Below, in pieces: positions 1 through 12,300 of a stretch of DNA of 22,796 nt. Under the pieces are notes generated by a model. That model was given only the letters and a program-made list of their open reading frames with translations. It did no database searches and was not told the DNA's origin. The stretch is from positions 1 through 22,796 of the forward strand of contig RXOD01004409.1 in the NCBI GenBank assembly GCA_005223375.1, in the 5' to 3' direction. Origin of the DNA: Amoebophrya sp. AT5.2. Its lineage: Eukaryota > Sar > Dinophyceae > Syndiniales > Amoebophryaceae. Position 1 is the first letter of the stretch, and each line of letters opens with the position of its first letter. The position numbers and the translations under genes are program-made.

Positions 1-212
1 GTCTTGTAGGGAGTTGGGTAGTTGGTCTTGTATGATGTGTGCACGGGCGATGGGCTGGGCTGTCTTGTATTCCGTCTCATATTTTGTGCTATGTGTTTGG
101 TCTCGTAGGCGGTTTAGGTAATGCTTTTTCAGCTACAGAGCAAACAGAACAAAGCGACGGCCAGGATGCAGCAAGTAAGAACGCGCCGCCGGCGGTCTTG
201 AGTGGTCTCGTA
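1..212 (+). repeat. Dispersed GTCTYRTA-like motif copies
   Basis: Short related octamers occur at 1-8 (gtcttgta), 25-32 (gtcttgta), 62-69 (gtcttgta), 74-81 (gtctcata), 100-107 (gtctcgta) and 205-212 (gtctcgta). Shortened forms (gtcttg) lie at 195 and 248. Spacing is irregular (24, 37, 12, 26 and 105 bases between starts), so this is not a strict tandem array. Several copies continue into similar flanks (tattcc, tatttcc). The motif is confined to the non-coding stretch. No function is evident; it may be a decayed simple repeat or an intron-associated element. Confidence 0.4.
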
Positions 213-330
213 TTTCCAGCGCGGAGCGGATCCGCACCTGCGTCATGGTCTTGCCCGTGCCCGTCCCGTGGTCGTATTTTCGAAAATAGAATAGACGAAG
301 CAGCTACCTGCCAGAAATGCCGCCAAAAAT

Positions 331-332
331 AG
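331..332 (+). other. Candidate 3' splice acceptor (AG|G)
   Basis: The AG nearest upstream of the first repeat-like codon is in aaaaatagG, and it is followed by G. A G after the acceptor AG is described for dinoflagellate introns. Splicing here would add about six residues (GFFTPL) before ISVRQFCRAGS, and these fit the unit consensus poorly. A pyrimidine-rich run lies downstream of this AG (334-354), not upstream, which weakens the call. The next AG after that run, at 362-363, falls inside sequence that already matches the repeat. Earlier AGs at 299-300, 302-303 and 313-314 are also in the open frame. Confidence 0.3.
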
Positions 333-348
333 GTTTTTCACCCCTCTA

Positions 349-3300
349 ATCTCCGTGCGCCAGTTCTGCCGCGCGGGCTCGACGCTGTCGATCTTCGACT
401 TCGCCAGCTTGGGCTCGACCGTGTCCATCCGCAGCTACATCAAGCTCGGCAGCACTATGTCCGTTCAGGAGCGCACGCTCTTCGGCGCGCGCCTCTCCCT
501 GCTCGACCAACTGCAGCTCGGCAGCAGCCTCTCCATCCGCAGCGTCTTCCGCGCCGGCAGCTCGATTTCGGTGCTCGACGCAATCACCCTGTCGTCGTCG
601 ATGTCCGTGCGCGCGCCGGTGCGCATGGGAAGCTGGTGCAGCGTGCTGGCGTTCGCGAACGCGGGATCCACGATCTCCGTTCGCTCGCTGGTGCGCGTCG
701 GATCGGCGGTCTCGATCTTCGAACAGGCCAGGATGGGCGCCCAGGTGTCCATCCTCGAGCAGATCACGCTCGGCTCCTCCTGCTCGCTGCGACAACAGAT
801 GCGGTTCGGTAGCAACGTATCGATCCTCGGCTTCGCGTCCCTCGGATCCTCGCTCTCGCTGCGCGCTGCGTGCAGACTCGGATCCGGACTCTCGGTTCTG
901 GGCCTGACCAACATGCGTGCCCAAGCGAGCGTGGTCGACATGCTCCAGCTCGGCAGCTCGATCTCGCTTCGCGGCGTGACTCGTGTCGGCGCCAGCTGCT
1001 CCGCCATGGATTTCACCTGCTTCGGCTCCAGCATCTCGTGCCGCGCGAAGTGCGGCCTGGGCTCCACGCTCTCCGTCATTGGGCACGTCCGCCTCGGCGC
1101 GGCACTTTCCGTGATGGATGAAATCGCGCTCGGGTCCGCCTTGTCCCTCCGCGACGTGGTGCGCCTCGGTAGCAAGATGTCCGTGTTTGATTTCCTCACG
1201 CTGGGCTCGGCGATTTCGTGCCGCGTCGCCACGCGCTTCGGCAGCACCGTTTCCGTGATCGGATTGACCCGTGTCGGCTCGATGGCCGCCCTGTCCGTCA
1301 TCAACATGGTCGAGCTCGCCTCCTCCATGTCGGTCCGCCAGTGCAGCCGCTTCGGCGCGACGCTCTCCGCGCTCGACGCGGTCGCGCTCGGCTCATCCCT
1401 CTCGCTCCGCAGCGTCGCGCGGCTGGCGAGCAACGCGTCTGTCTTGGACTTCGTGAACCTCGGGTCGGCCCTGAGCCTCCGCGCCGCGTTCCGCTGCGGA
1501 AGCACGGTGTCCGTATTTAGCCACACACTGCTCGGAAGCTCGCTTTCCATCATGGACGCGGTTACGCTCGGCAGCTCGCTCTCGCTGCGGAACTACGTGC
1601 GTCTCGGCGAGAACATCTCCGTGCTCGACTACCTGCACACCGGCAGCTCGCTCTCCATCCGCTCCTTCGTCCGCGTCGGCAGCGCGATGAGCGTGAAGGG
1701 CCTGCTGAACCTGGGCAGCTGCAACCGTCTCTCCGTGATCGACTTTTTGCACATGGGTTCCAGCTTCTCGCTGCGCAACTTCGCCCGCCTGGGCCAGTGC
1801 CTCTCGGTGCTGGACTTCACGGACTGCGGCAGCGCCCTGTCCGTGCGCGGCTTCGTGCGCGTCGGCAGCGGACTGTCCATCAAGGAGTCGCTGCGGCTCT
1901 CGAAGGCGCTCTCCGTGATGGAGGTGCTGGAGGTCGGCAGCACGCTGTCGGTCCGCCGCTTCGTGCGGCTGGGCGCGGACTGCTCGGTCCTGGACATGAT
2001 GGCGCTCGGAAGCTCGCTGTCGGTGCGCAACGCCGGCAAGCTGGGTTCCGCACTCTCAGTGCTGAACTACGCGGCGCTCGGAAGCGCGGTGTCGCTACGC
2101 AACGTCCTGCGCGTCGGCAGCGCGCTGTCGGTGATCGGAAGCGTGCTGTGCGGCAGCAGCCTTTCGGTGCTGGACGCCGCAAACCTCGGCTCCGCGCTGT
2201 CGCTGCGAGCGATGGCTCGGCTGTCGGGCACCGTTTCCGCGCTGGACTCCGTCATGCTCGGGAGCTCGCTTTCCCTGCGCTCGGTTGTGCGCACGGGAAG
2301 CCTGTGCTCGATCCTGGATATGGTCGCGCTCGGAAGTTCCATTTCGGTGCGGTCGTTCGCACCGCTCGGCTCCATGGCCTCCGTCCTGGACGCGGTTTCG
2401 CTCGGCAGCAACCTGTCCTTGCGCACGCACGCTCGATTCGGCGAGAGCATCTCCGTTCTCGACTACACGCACCTCGGCAGCAGCGTTTCCATGCGCAACT
2501 TCCTGCGCATCGGCTCCGCACTCAGCATTGTGTCCTGCGCTCGTGCGGGTGCCACGGCCTCCGTGCTTGACTACGTGCACATGGGTAGTTCGATGTCTGT
2601 CCGCAGCATGGGTCGCCTCGGCAGCCGCCTTTCGATCCTGGACACGCTGACCCTCGGTAGCAGCATGTCCATGCGCAGCTTCGTTCGCGTCGGCAGCGCT
2701 TGCTCCACGCTCGAGTCCGCGAGGATTGGCGCCGAAATGTCCGTTCTCAGCATGGCCCAGCTCGGCTCGAGCTTGAGCATCCGCTCGAACGTTCGGTTCG
2801 GCAAGGGACTCTCGTTGCTGAACTTCCTGCAGCTCGGCAGCACGATTTCGGCCCGTTCCGTCACCCGGTTCGGATCCGCCATGAGCGTCGCTTCGGCCGC
2901 GCTCGTCGGCGCGCAGCTCTCGGTGGTGCAGCAAGTGCACTTGGGCAGCTCGCTGTCCCTCCGCTCCGTCGCGAAGTTCGGCGCGCGCGTGTCGATCCTC
3001 AACTTCACGCAGCTCGGCAGTTCGCTGTCTGTGCGCAATTTCGTCCGCATCGGCAGCGGTGCATCCGTCTTCGAGAAGGCACAGGTCGGCGAGTCCCTTT
3101 CGGTTCTCGACTTCCTCAACCTGGGCTCCACGCTCTCCATCCGCAACCTCACCCGGTTCGGCAAGGCCGTCTCGATCCTGGACACGTGCAACCTGGGCAG
3201 CTCGCTGTCGCTCCGCACCTACATGCGCGCCGGAAGCAACTTCAGTGCGTTCGGCTCTGTGGACATCGGCTCGTCGCTCTCGATCATCGACCTGGTGAAC

Positions 3301-6300
3301 TTCGGCTCCGCACTCTCCGTGCGCGCCCTGATCCGCATGTCGAAGACGCTCTCGGTGCTCGACTCCGTCTCGCTCGGCAGCTCGTGCTCGGTCCGCGCCG
3401 TCGTGCGCGCCGGCTCCGCGTGCTCGCTGCTCAACTTCGCCACGCTCGGAAGCTCGCTGTCGCTGCGCGCGGCCGCGCGCATGGGCAGTGCCTTCAGTGT
3501 CACCAGCAAGCAGGTGGACTGTGGTGCAAGCCTTTCGGTGCTCGGATTCGTGCACCTCGGCAGCTCGCTCTCCATGCGCACGTTCGCCAGCGCCGGATCC
3601 AACGTCTCCGTTCTCGACATGGTGCAGTTTGGCTCCACGATGTCCGTGCGGTGCATGTCGCGGTTCGGCAAGGCAATGTCGGTTATGGATGCAACGAGCT
3701 TGGGTTCCGCGCTCTCGCTCCGCGGCTACGCTCGCTACGGAAGCAGCTTGTCGGTCGCGGGAGGATTGGCTCGTCTGCGCGCGCGCACCTCCGTCCTGGA
3801 CCAGGTTTCGCTCGGCAGCTCGCTGTCGCTCCGTAGCTTCAGCAACTTCGGCGACAGCCTTTCGGTGTTCGATTACATCTCGATGGGCAGCTCGGTGTCG
3901 GTCCGCCAGTTCGTTCGCGTCGGGTCCTCGCTCTCCGTGATGGGCCGCTGCAGGATCGCCGCGGACCTTTCCGTGCTCGAGCAACTGTCGCTTGCGTCCA
4001 GCGTCTCCGTCCGGAGCTTCGGCCGCTTCGGCAGCAACGTCTCCGTGCTCGATTGCCTGACGCTCGGGAGCTCGATGTCGCTGCGCTCGTTCGTGCAACA
4101 GGGATCCAGCGTCTCCATCCGCAGCTACGTGCGCCTGGGAAGTGGTCTCTCCACCTTCATGACGGTCCGCTGCGGCAGTAACATGTCAGTGCTCAACTTC
4201 CTGTCGCTCGGCTCGGCGCTGTCGCTCCGGTCGTCGACGCGCATGGGCTCGAACTTCAGCGTGCTGGAGTTCGTGCAGCTCGGCTCGGCGTTGTCCGTAC
4301 GTGCATTCACGCGGTTCGGTTCGACTGTGTCTGTGAACAGCAAGGTCGCACTCGGCGAGAAGCTCTCCGTGCTCAACTGCGTCGGACTCGGAAGCAGCCT
4401 CTCGGTGCGCCGCAACGTACTGTGCGGAAAGGGCGTCTCGTTGCTGAACTACCTCGGTCTCGGATCGCAACTCTCCATCCGCGCCACCGCCAGACTGGGA
4501 TCCACGCTGTCCGTCTTCGCCTCGGTGAAGCTCGCGTCCAGTGTATCCATCCTCGACCAGTGCAGCTTCGGCTCCGCCATCTCGCTGCGCAGCTTCGCCC
4601 GGTTCGGGGAGAAAATGTCCGTGCTCGACTCCGTCTCGCTCGGTTCGTCGCTGTCCGTCCGCAACTACGTGCGCGTCGGTTCCTCGTGCTCGATCTTCGG
4701 GCAACAGGTGCGGTTCGGCAAGGGTCTTTCCATTATGGATTGCGTAAACCTCGGTTCCTCGATGTCCGTGCGCGCTTTCGCGAACCTTGGCTCGTCGTTG
4801 TCTCTGCGCAGCTACGTGCGGCTCGGTTCGACGCTCTCTGTGTTCCGCACGGTAAAGATGGGCTCGTGCTGCTCCGTGCTGGACATGTTCAACCTGGGCA
4901 GCTCGCTCTCCGTGCGCAGCGCCGTGCGGCTCGGCAGTGAAGTGTCAGTGCTCAACTTCGTGTCGCTCGGCTCCGCACTCTCGATCCGGGCCGTGACCCG
5001 CGTCGGAAGCGGCATCTCCGTCGCCAGCTGCTCGCGCATCGCCGGGCACCTTTCCGTCATGGACTACCTGCACCTCGGTTCGTCCGTCAGCGTCCGAACC
5101 ACGTGCAGGGCTGGATCGCGCATGTCGCTCGTCGATTGCCTGGCGCTCGGCAGCACGGTCTCGCTCCGCGACTACATCCGCGTCGGCAGCTCGATGTCTG
5201 TCTTCGCGGGCGCTCGCCTCGGAAACACGCTCTCTGTGCTCAGCTTTGCGCAGCTCGGCAGCTCGCTCTCCCTCCGCACGTACGTGCGTGTCGGATCCTC
5301 GCTGTCCGTGCAGAGTGACAGCCGCATTGCCGGACGATTGTCGATTCTCGACCAGCTCGCGTTGGGCAGCTCGCTGTCCGTTCGCTCGGTCGGAAGCATG
5401 GGAAGCCGCGCCTCCCTGTTCGACTGCCTCTCGCTCGGCAGCGCCCTTTCGGTCCGCAGCATGGTTCGCTTCGGCTCGTCCGTGTCCATCCGTGCCTTCA
5501 CGCGGCTCGGCTCCGCGCTGTCCGTCTTCGGCGAGCACACGCGTCTCGGCGGCACCTTGTCCGTCCTCAGCTTCACGTCGCTGGGTAGCTCGTTGTCCAT
5601 TCGTGCCCCGTCGCGCGTCGGATCGTCCATGTCCACGCTCGACTACGTGCAGCTCGGCTCGTCGCTTTCCACCCGTGCGTTCAGCCGCATCGGGTCCGGG
5701 CTTTCCGTCAAGGGCTCCGCCAAGATCGGGGAGGCGTTTTCCGTGCTCGACATGGTGTCGCTCGGATCCTCGGTCTCCGTCCGCAACGTGTCGCGCTTCG
5801 GCAGCAACTGCTCGATCCTCAACATGGTGGTGCTCGGCTCGAGCCTCTCGATTCGCCAGTACCACCGCGTGGGCTCCGGCGTCTCCGTCTTCGGCCCCAC
5901 GAAGATCAGCCAGGACCTCTCCGTGCTCGACCAGGTCGAAATGGCCTCGAGCTTCTCGCTGCGGCAGTACGGCCAGTTGGGAAGCCGCGTGTCGGTGCTC
6001 AGCTTCGTGCAGCTGTCGTCCTCGCTATCGCTCCGCAACTTCGTGCGCGTCGGCAGCGGGCTGAGCCTGAGTGGGAAAGCGACCGCATCGCAGACGCTTT
6101 CCGTGATTGCGCAAGTGCACCTCGGGTCCACCATCTCGTTGCGCAACCTGGCCCGCTGCGGCTCGAAGATGTCCGTGCTCGACTACGTCTCGCTCGGCTC
6201 GGCGCTGTCGGTACGCTCGTTCGTGCGCTGCGGCAGCGCGTGCAGCCTGCTGTCCACGGTGAAAATCGGCTCGTGCTTGTCGGTCCTCGACACGATGAAC

Positions 6301-9300
6301 ACGGGCTCCGCGCTTTCCGTGCGCGCGTTCGCCCGCGTCGGCAGCACGGTCAGCATCTTCAGCCGCGTGTCGACTGGAGCCTCGCTGTCCGTGATCACGC
6401 AAGTGCACCTCGGCAGCTCGCTGTCTCTGCGTCACACCGGAAGACTCGGGTCGCAGATCTCGATGCTCGACTACACCAGCTTCGGGTCCTCGATCTCGCT
6501 GCGGTCCGCCGCCAGAATCGGGGAACAGTTCTCCGTGCTCGATGCGGTGCAGCTCGGCAGCAGCTTCTCGCTGCGGTCGACCGTCCGGATGGGAGCGAAT
6601 CTCTCGATCCTGCAGTACACGCAGATGGGAAGTGCGATCAGCATTCGCTCGTTCGTGCGGTGCGGCTCGGCGCATTCCGTTCTGGACTTCTGCCACATGG
6701 GGTCGACCTTCAGCCTGCGCGCCGCGTGCCGCCTCGGCTCGTCGTGCAGCCTGGTGGAGGCCCTGCGCGTGGGAACCAGCCTTTCCGCGCTCGAGCAGGT
6801 GCACCTGGGCAGCTCCCTCTCCGTCCGCAGCTACGCTCGCGTCGGCTGCACACTCTCCGTGCTGAACTACGTGCAAATCGGCTCCGCCCTCTCCGTGCGC
6901 ACCTTCGCGCGCATCGGCAGCGGCATGTCCGTTTGCGGCAGCGTCGACGTCGGCAAGAAGTTCTCGGTGCTGGAGCACGTGCACCTCGGCAGCTCGCTGT
7001 CCCTGCGTGCGCAAGCGCGCTTCGGCAGTGCCACCTCGGTGTTGAGCTTCGTGGAGCTCGGTTCGTCTCTCTCGATGCGGGCCTACGTGCGCATCGGAAG
7101 CAGCCTTTCCGTGTTCACATCGACGAAGGCCGGTAAGACCTTGTCCGTGCTCTCTCAGATCCACGTGGGCAGCACCTTGTCCATCCGCGGCGTCGCTCGG
7201 TTCGGCTCCGCTCTGTCCGCCCTGGACGCGGTTGCGCTCGGCAGCTCGCTGTCGGTGCGCACCTACGTGCGCCTGGGATCCAGCGCCAGTGTCTTCAGCC
7301 AGTTCCGGTTCGGCAGCCGCGTTTCCGTCCTGGACACGATGCACCTCGGGAGCAGCTGCTCGATGCGCGCCTGCGCCCGCATCGGCAGCGGCCTGTCGGT
7401 GATGACCGCGACCAAGCTGGGGGACAACGTCTCGATCCTGAACACGTGCGCGTTCGGCTCTTCCTGCTCTGTGCGGATCTTCACGCGCGTCGGCCAGGGG
7501 CTTTCCGTGTTGGAGATGGTGGCCCTCGGGTCCGCGTTGTCTCTGCGGAAGGCGGCCAAGCTGTCCAAGCAGCTTTCGGTGCTGGACTGCACGAACCTCG
7601 GCTCCTCGCTATCGCTCCGCTCGACCTTCCGCATCGGCGCCTCGCAGTCGGTGCTCGACTTCGTCGCGATCGGCAGCACCGTCTCGCTGCGCAACGTCCT
7701 CCGCGCGGGCTCCCGGGTTTCCGCGCTGGACTTCATGATGCTGGGCAGCGCGATCTCGCTGCGGAACTTCATCCGCGGCGGGTCGACCCTCTCCGTGTTC
7801 AGCAAGCTGCAACTCGGGGACACCATGTCTGTGCTCGCGGAGATGGAGTGCGGCAGCACGCTGTCGCTCCGCTCCTTCGCGCGCATGGGCAGCACGGCGT
7901 CGGCCTTCGACTTCGTCGCGCTCGGTAGCGCGCTGTCGCTTCGCAGCATGCAGCGCGCGGGCAGCACCGCATCCGTGTTCGGCGTCGGGAAGTTCGGCAT
8001 GGCGCTGTCCATCCTCGACGCCGCGACCCTGGGGAGCTCCATCTCGCTACGCAACACGGCTCGGCTGGGAAGAAACCTGTCGACCATGGACATGGTGCAC
8101 TTCGGAAGCAGCGTTTCGGTCCGCATGATCGGTCGTCTCGGTGGCCGCACCTCGGTGTTCGACTACCTGGCGCTGGGCAGCACGATGTCGCTGCGCAACC
8201 TCGCCAATGTGGGCGCGAACTGCTCCGTGCTCGACTGCGTCACCCTTGGCTCCAGCATGAGCTTGCGCTCCTTCGTGCGCGCGGGAACTTCGCTCTCCGT
8301 GCTCGACTTCGTCACGATCGGCAGCTCGCTCTCGGTCCGTAGCTTCGCGCGCATGGGCAGCAACACCTCGGTGTGCGACTTCGTCACCATCGGGTCGACG
8401 CTGTCTCTGCGGAACTTCGCGCGCCTCGGCTCCGCGTCCTCCGTCTTCGACTACCTGGCGATGGGATCCGCGCTCTCGATCCGCGCAACCGCGAGGTTCG
8501 GCTCCGGTCTCTCCGTCCTCGGCAAGGCGACTAAGCTGTCTTCGATGCTTTCCGTCGCGGACTGCCTCACCGGCGGTTCCTCGTTCAGCATGCGCAGCTT
8601 CATCCGGTTCGGCAGCAAGGTTTCCGTTCTCGACTACGTGAACATGGGAAGCGCATTGTCGCTCCGTGCGGTCAGCCGCTTCGGTAGCACGGCTTCCATC
8701 TGCGGCAGCGTGCGCTTCGGCGACCGGCTCTCCGTGCTCGGCCACGTCGCGCTCGGCAGCGCACTGTCCGTCCGCAAAATGACGTTCTGCCATGGAAGGC
8801 TGTCGGTGCTGGATTCGACGACGCTCGGATCGTCTCTCTCGATCCGTGCGGTCGCGAAGCTGGCCGGTGGCGTGTCCGCTCTCGACTTCGTGCACTTCGG
8901 CAGCTCGCTGTCGGTGCGCGCGGTTACCAAGTGCGGCTCCTCGCTCTCTCTGTTGAACTTTGCGAACATCGGCTCTTCGCTGTCGCTTCGGTCCGTCACT
9001 CGCGCCGGATCGAACGTTTCGGTGCTGGACATGGTTAACTTCGGTTCCTCCGTCTCCCTGCGCTCGTTCGCGACGTGCGGCGAGACACTCTCGATTCTGG
9101 ATGCGGCGTACCTCGGAAGCAGCGTTTCGCTGCGCAACTTTGTGCGTCTCGGCTACGGCACGTCGATCATGAGCTTCGTGCAGCTCGGCAGCGCGGTGTC
9201 GGTTCGCAGCTTCGCTCGCATCGGTTCCGCGTTCAGCGTCGCGGGCACCACGCGGTTCGGTGGGCAGTTCTCCGTTCTCGACGCGGTCAGCATGGGCTCC

Positions 9301-12300
9301 GCGCTCTCCATTCGCGCGCACACGCGGTTGGGATCGGCTTCGAGTCTGATGGATTACCTGAACCTCGGCTCCAGCATGTCGCTCCGCTGCTACGCCCGTG
9401 CGGGAAGCAGCCTGTCCGTCTTCAGTCGCGCACTGTTCGGCTCGGCGATTTCCGTGCTCGGATTCCACACGGTTGGAAGCTCGCTCTCCGTCCGCAGCTT
9501 CGCGAAGTGCGGCAGCAACGTCACCGTGATGGACTACGTGCAGATGGGATCGACCCTGTCGCTCCGCGCCGTCGGTCGCCTCGGCTCTACGCTGAGCGTG
9601 ATGCGCCACGTGCGGATGGGCGAGTCGCTCTCCATCCTGTCGCAGGTCGAACTCGGCAGCAGCCTTTCCTGCCGCGCCACCAGCCGGCTCGGATCCGCTA
9701 TGTCTGTCTTGAGCTTTGTGCAACTGTCGAGCTCGCTTTCGATCCGCGGCTTCCTGCGCTGCGGCAGTGGGATGAGCATGCACAGCAGCAATATGCGCAT
9801 CGGCGGTGACCTGTCCGTCATCTCCTACGTGCACCTGGCGTCCAGCCTGAGCTTGCGCAGCTTCGTGCGTGTCGGCGACTCCACCTCCGTCCTCGACTAC
9901 GTCCAGGTCGGATCCGCTGTCTCCGTCCGCAACTTCGTGCGCGTTGGATCCGCGGTCTCCCTGTTCAGCACGTGCCGCATCGGGCAGATGGTGTCCGTTC
10001 TCGACCGCGCCAGCTTCGGGAGCAGCATGTCGCTCCGCAGCTTCGCACGCATGGGCTCCACCTTCAGCGTGCTGGACGCGGTGCAGTGCGGATCCGCCCT
10101 TTCGCTGCGGCAGTTCTGTCGCTCGGGCAGCAACCTTTCGCTCCACGGCGACGGTCGCATGGGCGGCAGCCTGACCGTGCTCAACTACGTGTCGCTCGGT
10201 AGCTCCTTGTCGCTGCGAAGCACGGCCCGCTTCGGCGCGCAGGCATCTGTGCTCGACTTCGTGCAACTCGGAAGCTCGCTCTCCGTGCGCAACTTCGTGC
10301 GGTTCGGATCGACGATCTCGACCGCGGGTCGCGTCCACGTCGGCAGCGCGTGCAGCATCTTCAGCTACGGGCGCCTCGGCACCAGCTTCTCCGTGCTCGA
10401 CGGGGTGCAGCTCGGCAGTTCCTTGTCGGTGCGCTCGGTCGGGCGGTTCGGCTCCTGCCTGAGCGTGCTGGACTCGGTGTTCCTCGGCAGCACGCTCTCC
10501 GTGCGCAGCTTCACGCGTTTCGGAAGCTCGCTCTCTGTGCACAACCTCACCGTGCTGAACAGCGTCCTGAAGGTGAGTGTGATCGACTACATGAACATGG
10601 GCTCTAGTCTCTCGCTGCGTGGGCTCGCTCGCTTCGGCAGCAACACGAGTATCATCAGCTACGTACAGCTGGGGTCCTCGCTCTCGATCCGCAGCTTCGT
10701 GCGCTTCGGCTCCGTGATCTCTGTCTTCAACCGCGCACAGGCCGGCGGTGCGTGTTCCATTTTGGAACATGTGCAGCTCGGCAGCTCGATGTCCCTGCGC
10801 GCGCGTGGCGAGTTCGGCGGACGGTGCAGTATCCTGGACATGCTGCAGCTCGGCAGCAGTCTTTCGATCCGCAGCTACCTCCGCATCGGCAGCGGCTTGT
10901 CGGTCGTCGAGAAGACGAGACTCCAGGGCGCGCTCTCCGTATTGGACTCGGTGCTCTTGGGATCCTCGCTTTCCGTCCGCGCACACACGCAGTTCGGCAG
11001 CTGCATGTCGATTTTAGATCTGGCCACCATGTCCAGCTCGTTGTCCGTCCGCGGCTTCGTGCGCATGGGCAGCCAGGCCTCCGTCCTGGACTACGTCGGT
11101 ATCGGCTCCACGCTGTCGCTCCGCAGCTTCGCCCGTCTCGGATCCTCGGTTTCCGTCGCGAGCGACATGCGCGTCAGCCAGGCGTTGTCGGTACTCAGCC
11201 ACGTCCACCTCGGCAGCAGCTTGAGCATCCGTAACCAGGTCCGCGCGTCGGGCTCCTTGTCGCTCCTGGAGTTCGTCAACTTCGGCAGCAGCATGTCCCT
11301 GCGCAGCTTCGCCAACATGGGCAGCCGCATGAGCATTTTGGACTTCTTTCACATGGGCAGCAACATCAGTCTCCGCGCCGTCGCCAAGCTCGGCAGCAGC
11401 ATCTCCGTAGCGGGCGAACGGTCGCGGCTCGGGGCGCAGGCGTCGATCCTCTCGTACGTGCACATCGGCAGCTCGCTGTCGATCCGCGGCATGGTGCGGG
11501 CTGGCTCGCGTTGCAGTGTTCTCGACTTCGCGCTGTTCGGTAGCTCTTTGTCCGTCCGCAATTACGTGCGCTTCGGCAGCACGGTGTCGGTGATTGGCCT
11601 GACCCAGTGCGGTTCGCTGTACAACCTGTCCGTCATCCAGCAGGCGGAGCTCGGCTCGTCGCTCTCCGTCCGCAGCATGTCCCGCCTCGGCGAGTCCTGT
11701 TCCGTGCTCACGTTCGTGAACCTCGGCAGCTCGCTTTCGGTGCGCGCCCAGGTGCGTGCGGGGTCGAACATGTCCGTGCTCGATATGCTGCAGCTCGGGT
11801 CGTCGTTCTCGCTGCGTTCCGACGCCCGCATGGGCCGCCACGTTTCCGTGCTGAGCTTCGTGCACATGGGCTCCGCGGTCTCGACCCGGTCCGTCGGCCG
11901 CTTGGGAAGCTCCATGAGCATTCTGGCGTTCACGCACATGGGCTCGTCGGTGTCGCTCCGCTCCTTCAGCCGCTTCGGTAGCGGGTTCAGCGCGCTTGGC
12001 AAGGTTCGCCTCCACGCCGCGGTGTCCGTCGCGAAGGCGATCGGAGTGGCTTCGTCGCTCAGCCTGCGGTGCTTCGGCCGCATCGGCGGCGAGTTGTCCG
12101 TGCTCGACTACGCCAACCTGGGCTCGACTTGCTCCGTGCGTTCCATGTGCCACATTGGCTCCGGCCTGTCCTGCTTCGGCAAGATCTTGACCGGCGAGAA
12201 AGCGAAGGTGTCCGTCATGAACGAGGTGCTGATCGGCTCTTCGCTCTCGATCCGCGCGCTCGGGCGCTTCGGCAGCTCGCTCTCCGTGCTGGACTTCACC

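Larger units (their letters stand above)
1..348. other. Non-coding upstream stretch, probable intron end or upstream sequence
   Basis: This stretch differs from everything downstream. It is richer in T and A, has runs such as attttgtg and ctttttc, and shows no 36-nt periodicity. The frame used by the repeat protein has a stop at 292-294. A 97-codon ATG frame ends at 332, but its translation has no repeat pattern and no recognisable domain, so I do not call it a gene. Because the repeat protein enters mid-unit without an initiator, the simplest reading is that this is the 3' part of an intron. A 5' untranslated region or an assembly join are alternatives. Confidence 0.5.

Noticed and set aside
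39..332. 97-codon ATG frame in the upstream stretch
   Set aside because: It shows no repeat pattern or known motif, ends in the TAG that overlaps the candidate acceptor, and lies in sequence of non-coding character with motif repeats. It is too weak to call.
457..459. ATG at 457 as the start of the protein
   Set aside because: It lies inside a repeat unit (LGSTMSVQERTL) with at least 36 residues of in-frame repeat-like sequence before it, so it is internal.
2700..3836. Plus-strand frames in the other two phases (for example 2700-3836, 17181-18125, 19557-20588)
   Set aside because: They are Arg/Ala/Leu/His-rich translations of the same DNA out of phase. They begin and end at arbitrary points in the array and have no recognisable domain.
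7263..8150. Minus-strand frames reading MRTETLLPKCTMS-like repeats, and others at 465-1553 and 21774-22739
   Set aside because: This is a second minus-strand frame of the same repeats (S-R-T-E-S-x-L-P pattern). It is periodic only because the plus strand is, and two minus frames cannot both be real here.
8047..10986. 979-codon open frame on the minus strand, and similar long minus-strand frames at 2095-4098, 11014-12459, 14170-15831, 15883-17223 and 20365-22659
   Set aside because: They lie exactly opposite the repeat array. Their translations are rich in E, H, R, A, D and G with a 12-residue rhythm, as the complement of GSSLSV codons produces. They have no independent domain, so they are shadows of the GC-rich periodic coding strand.
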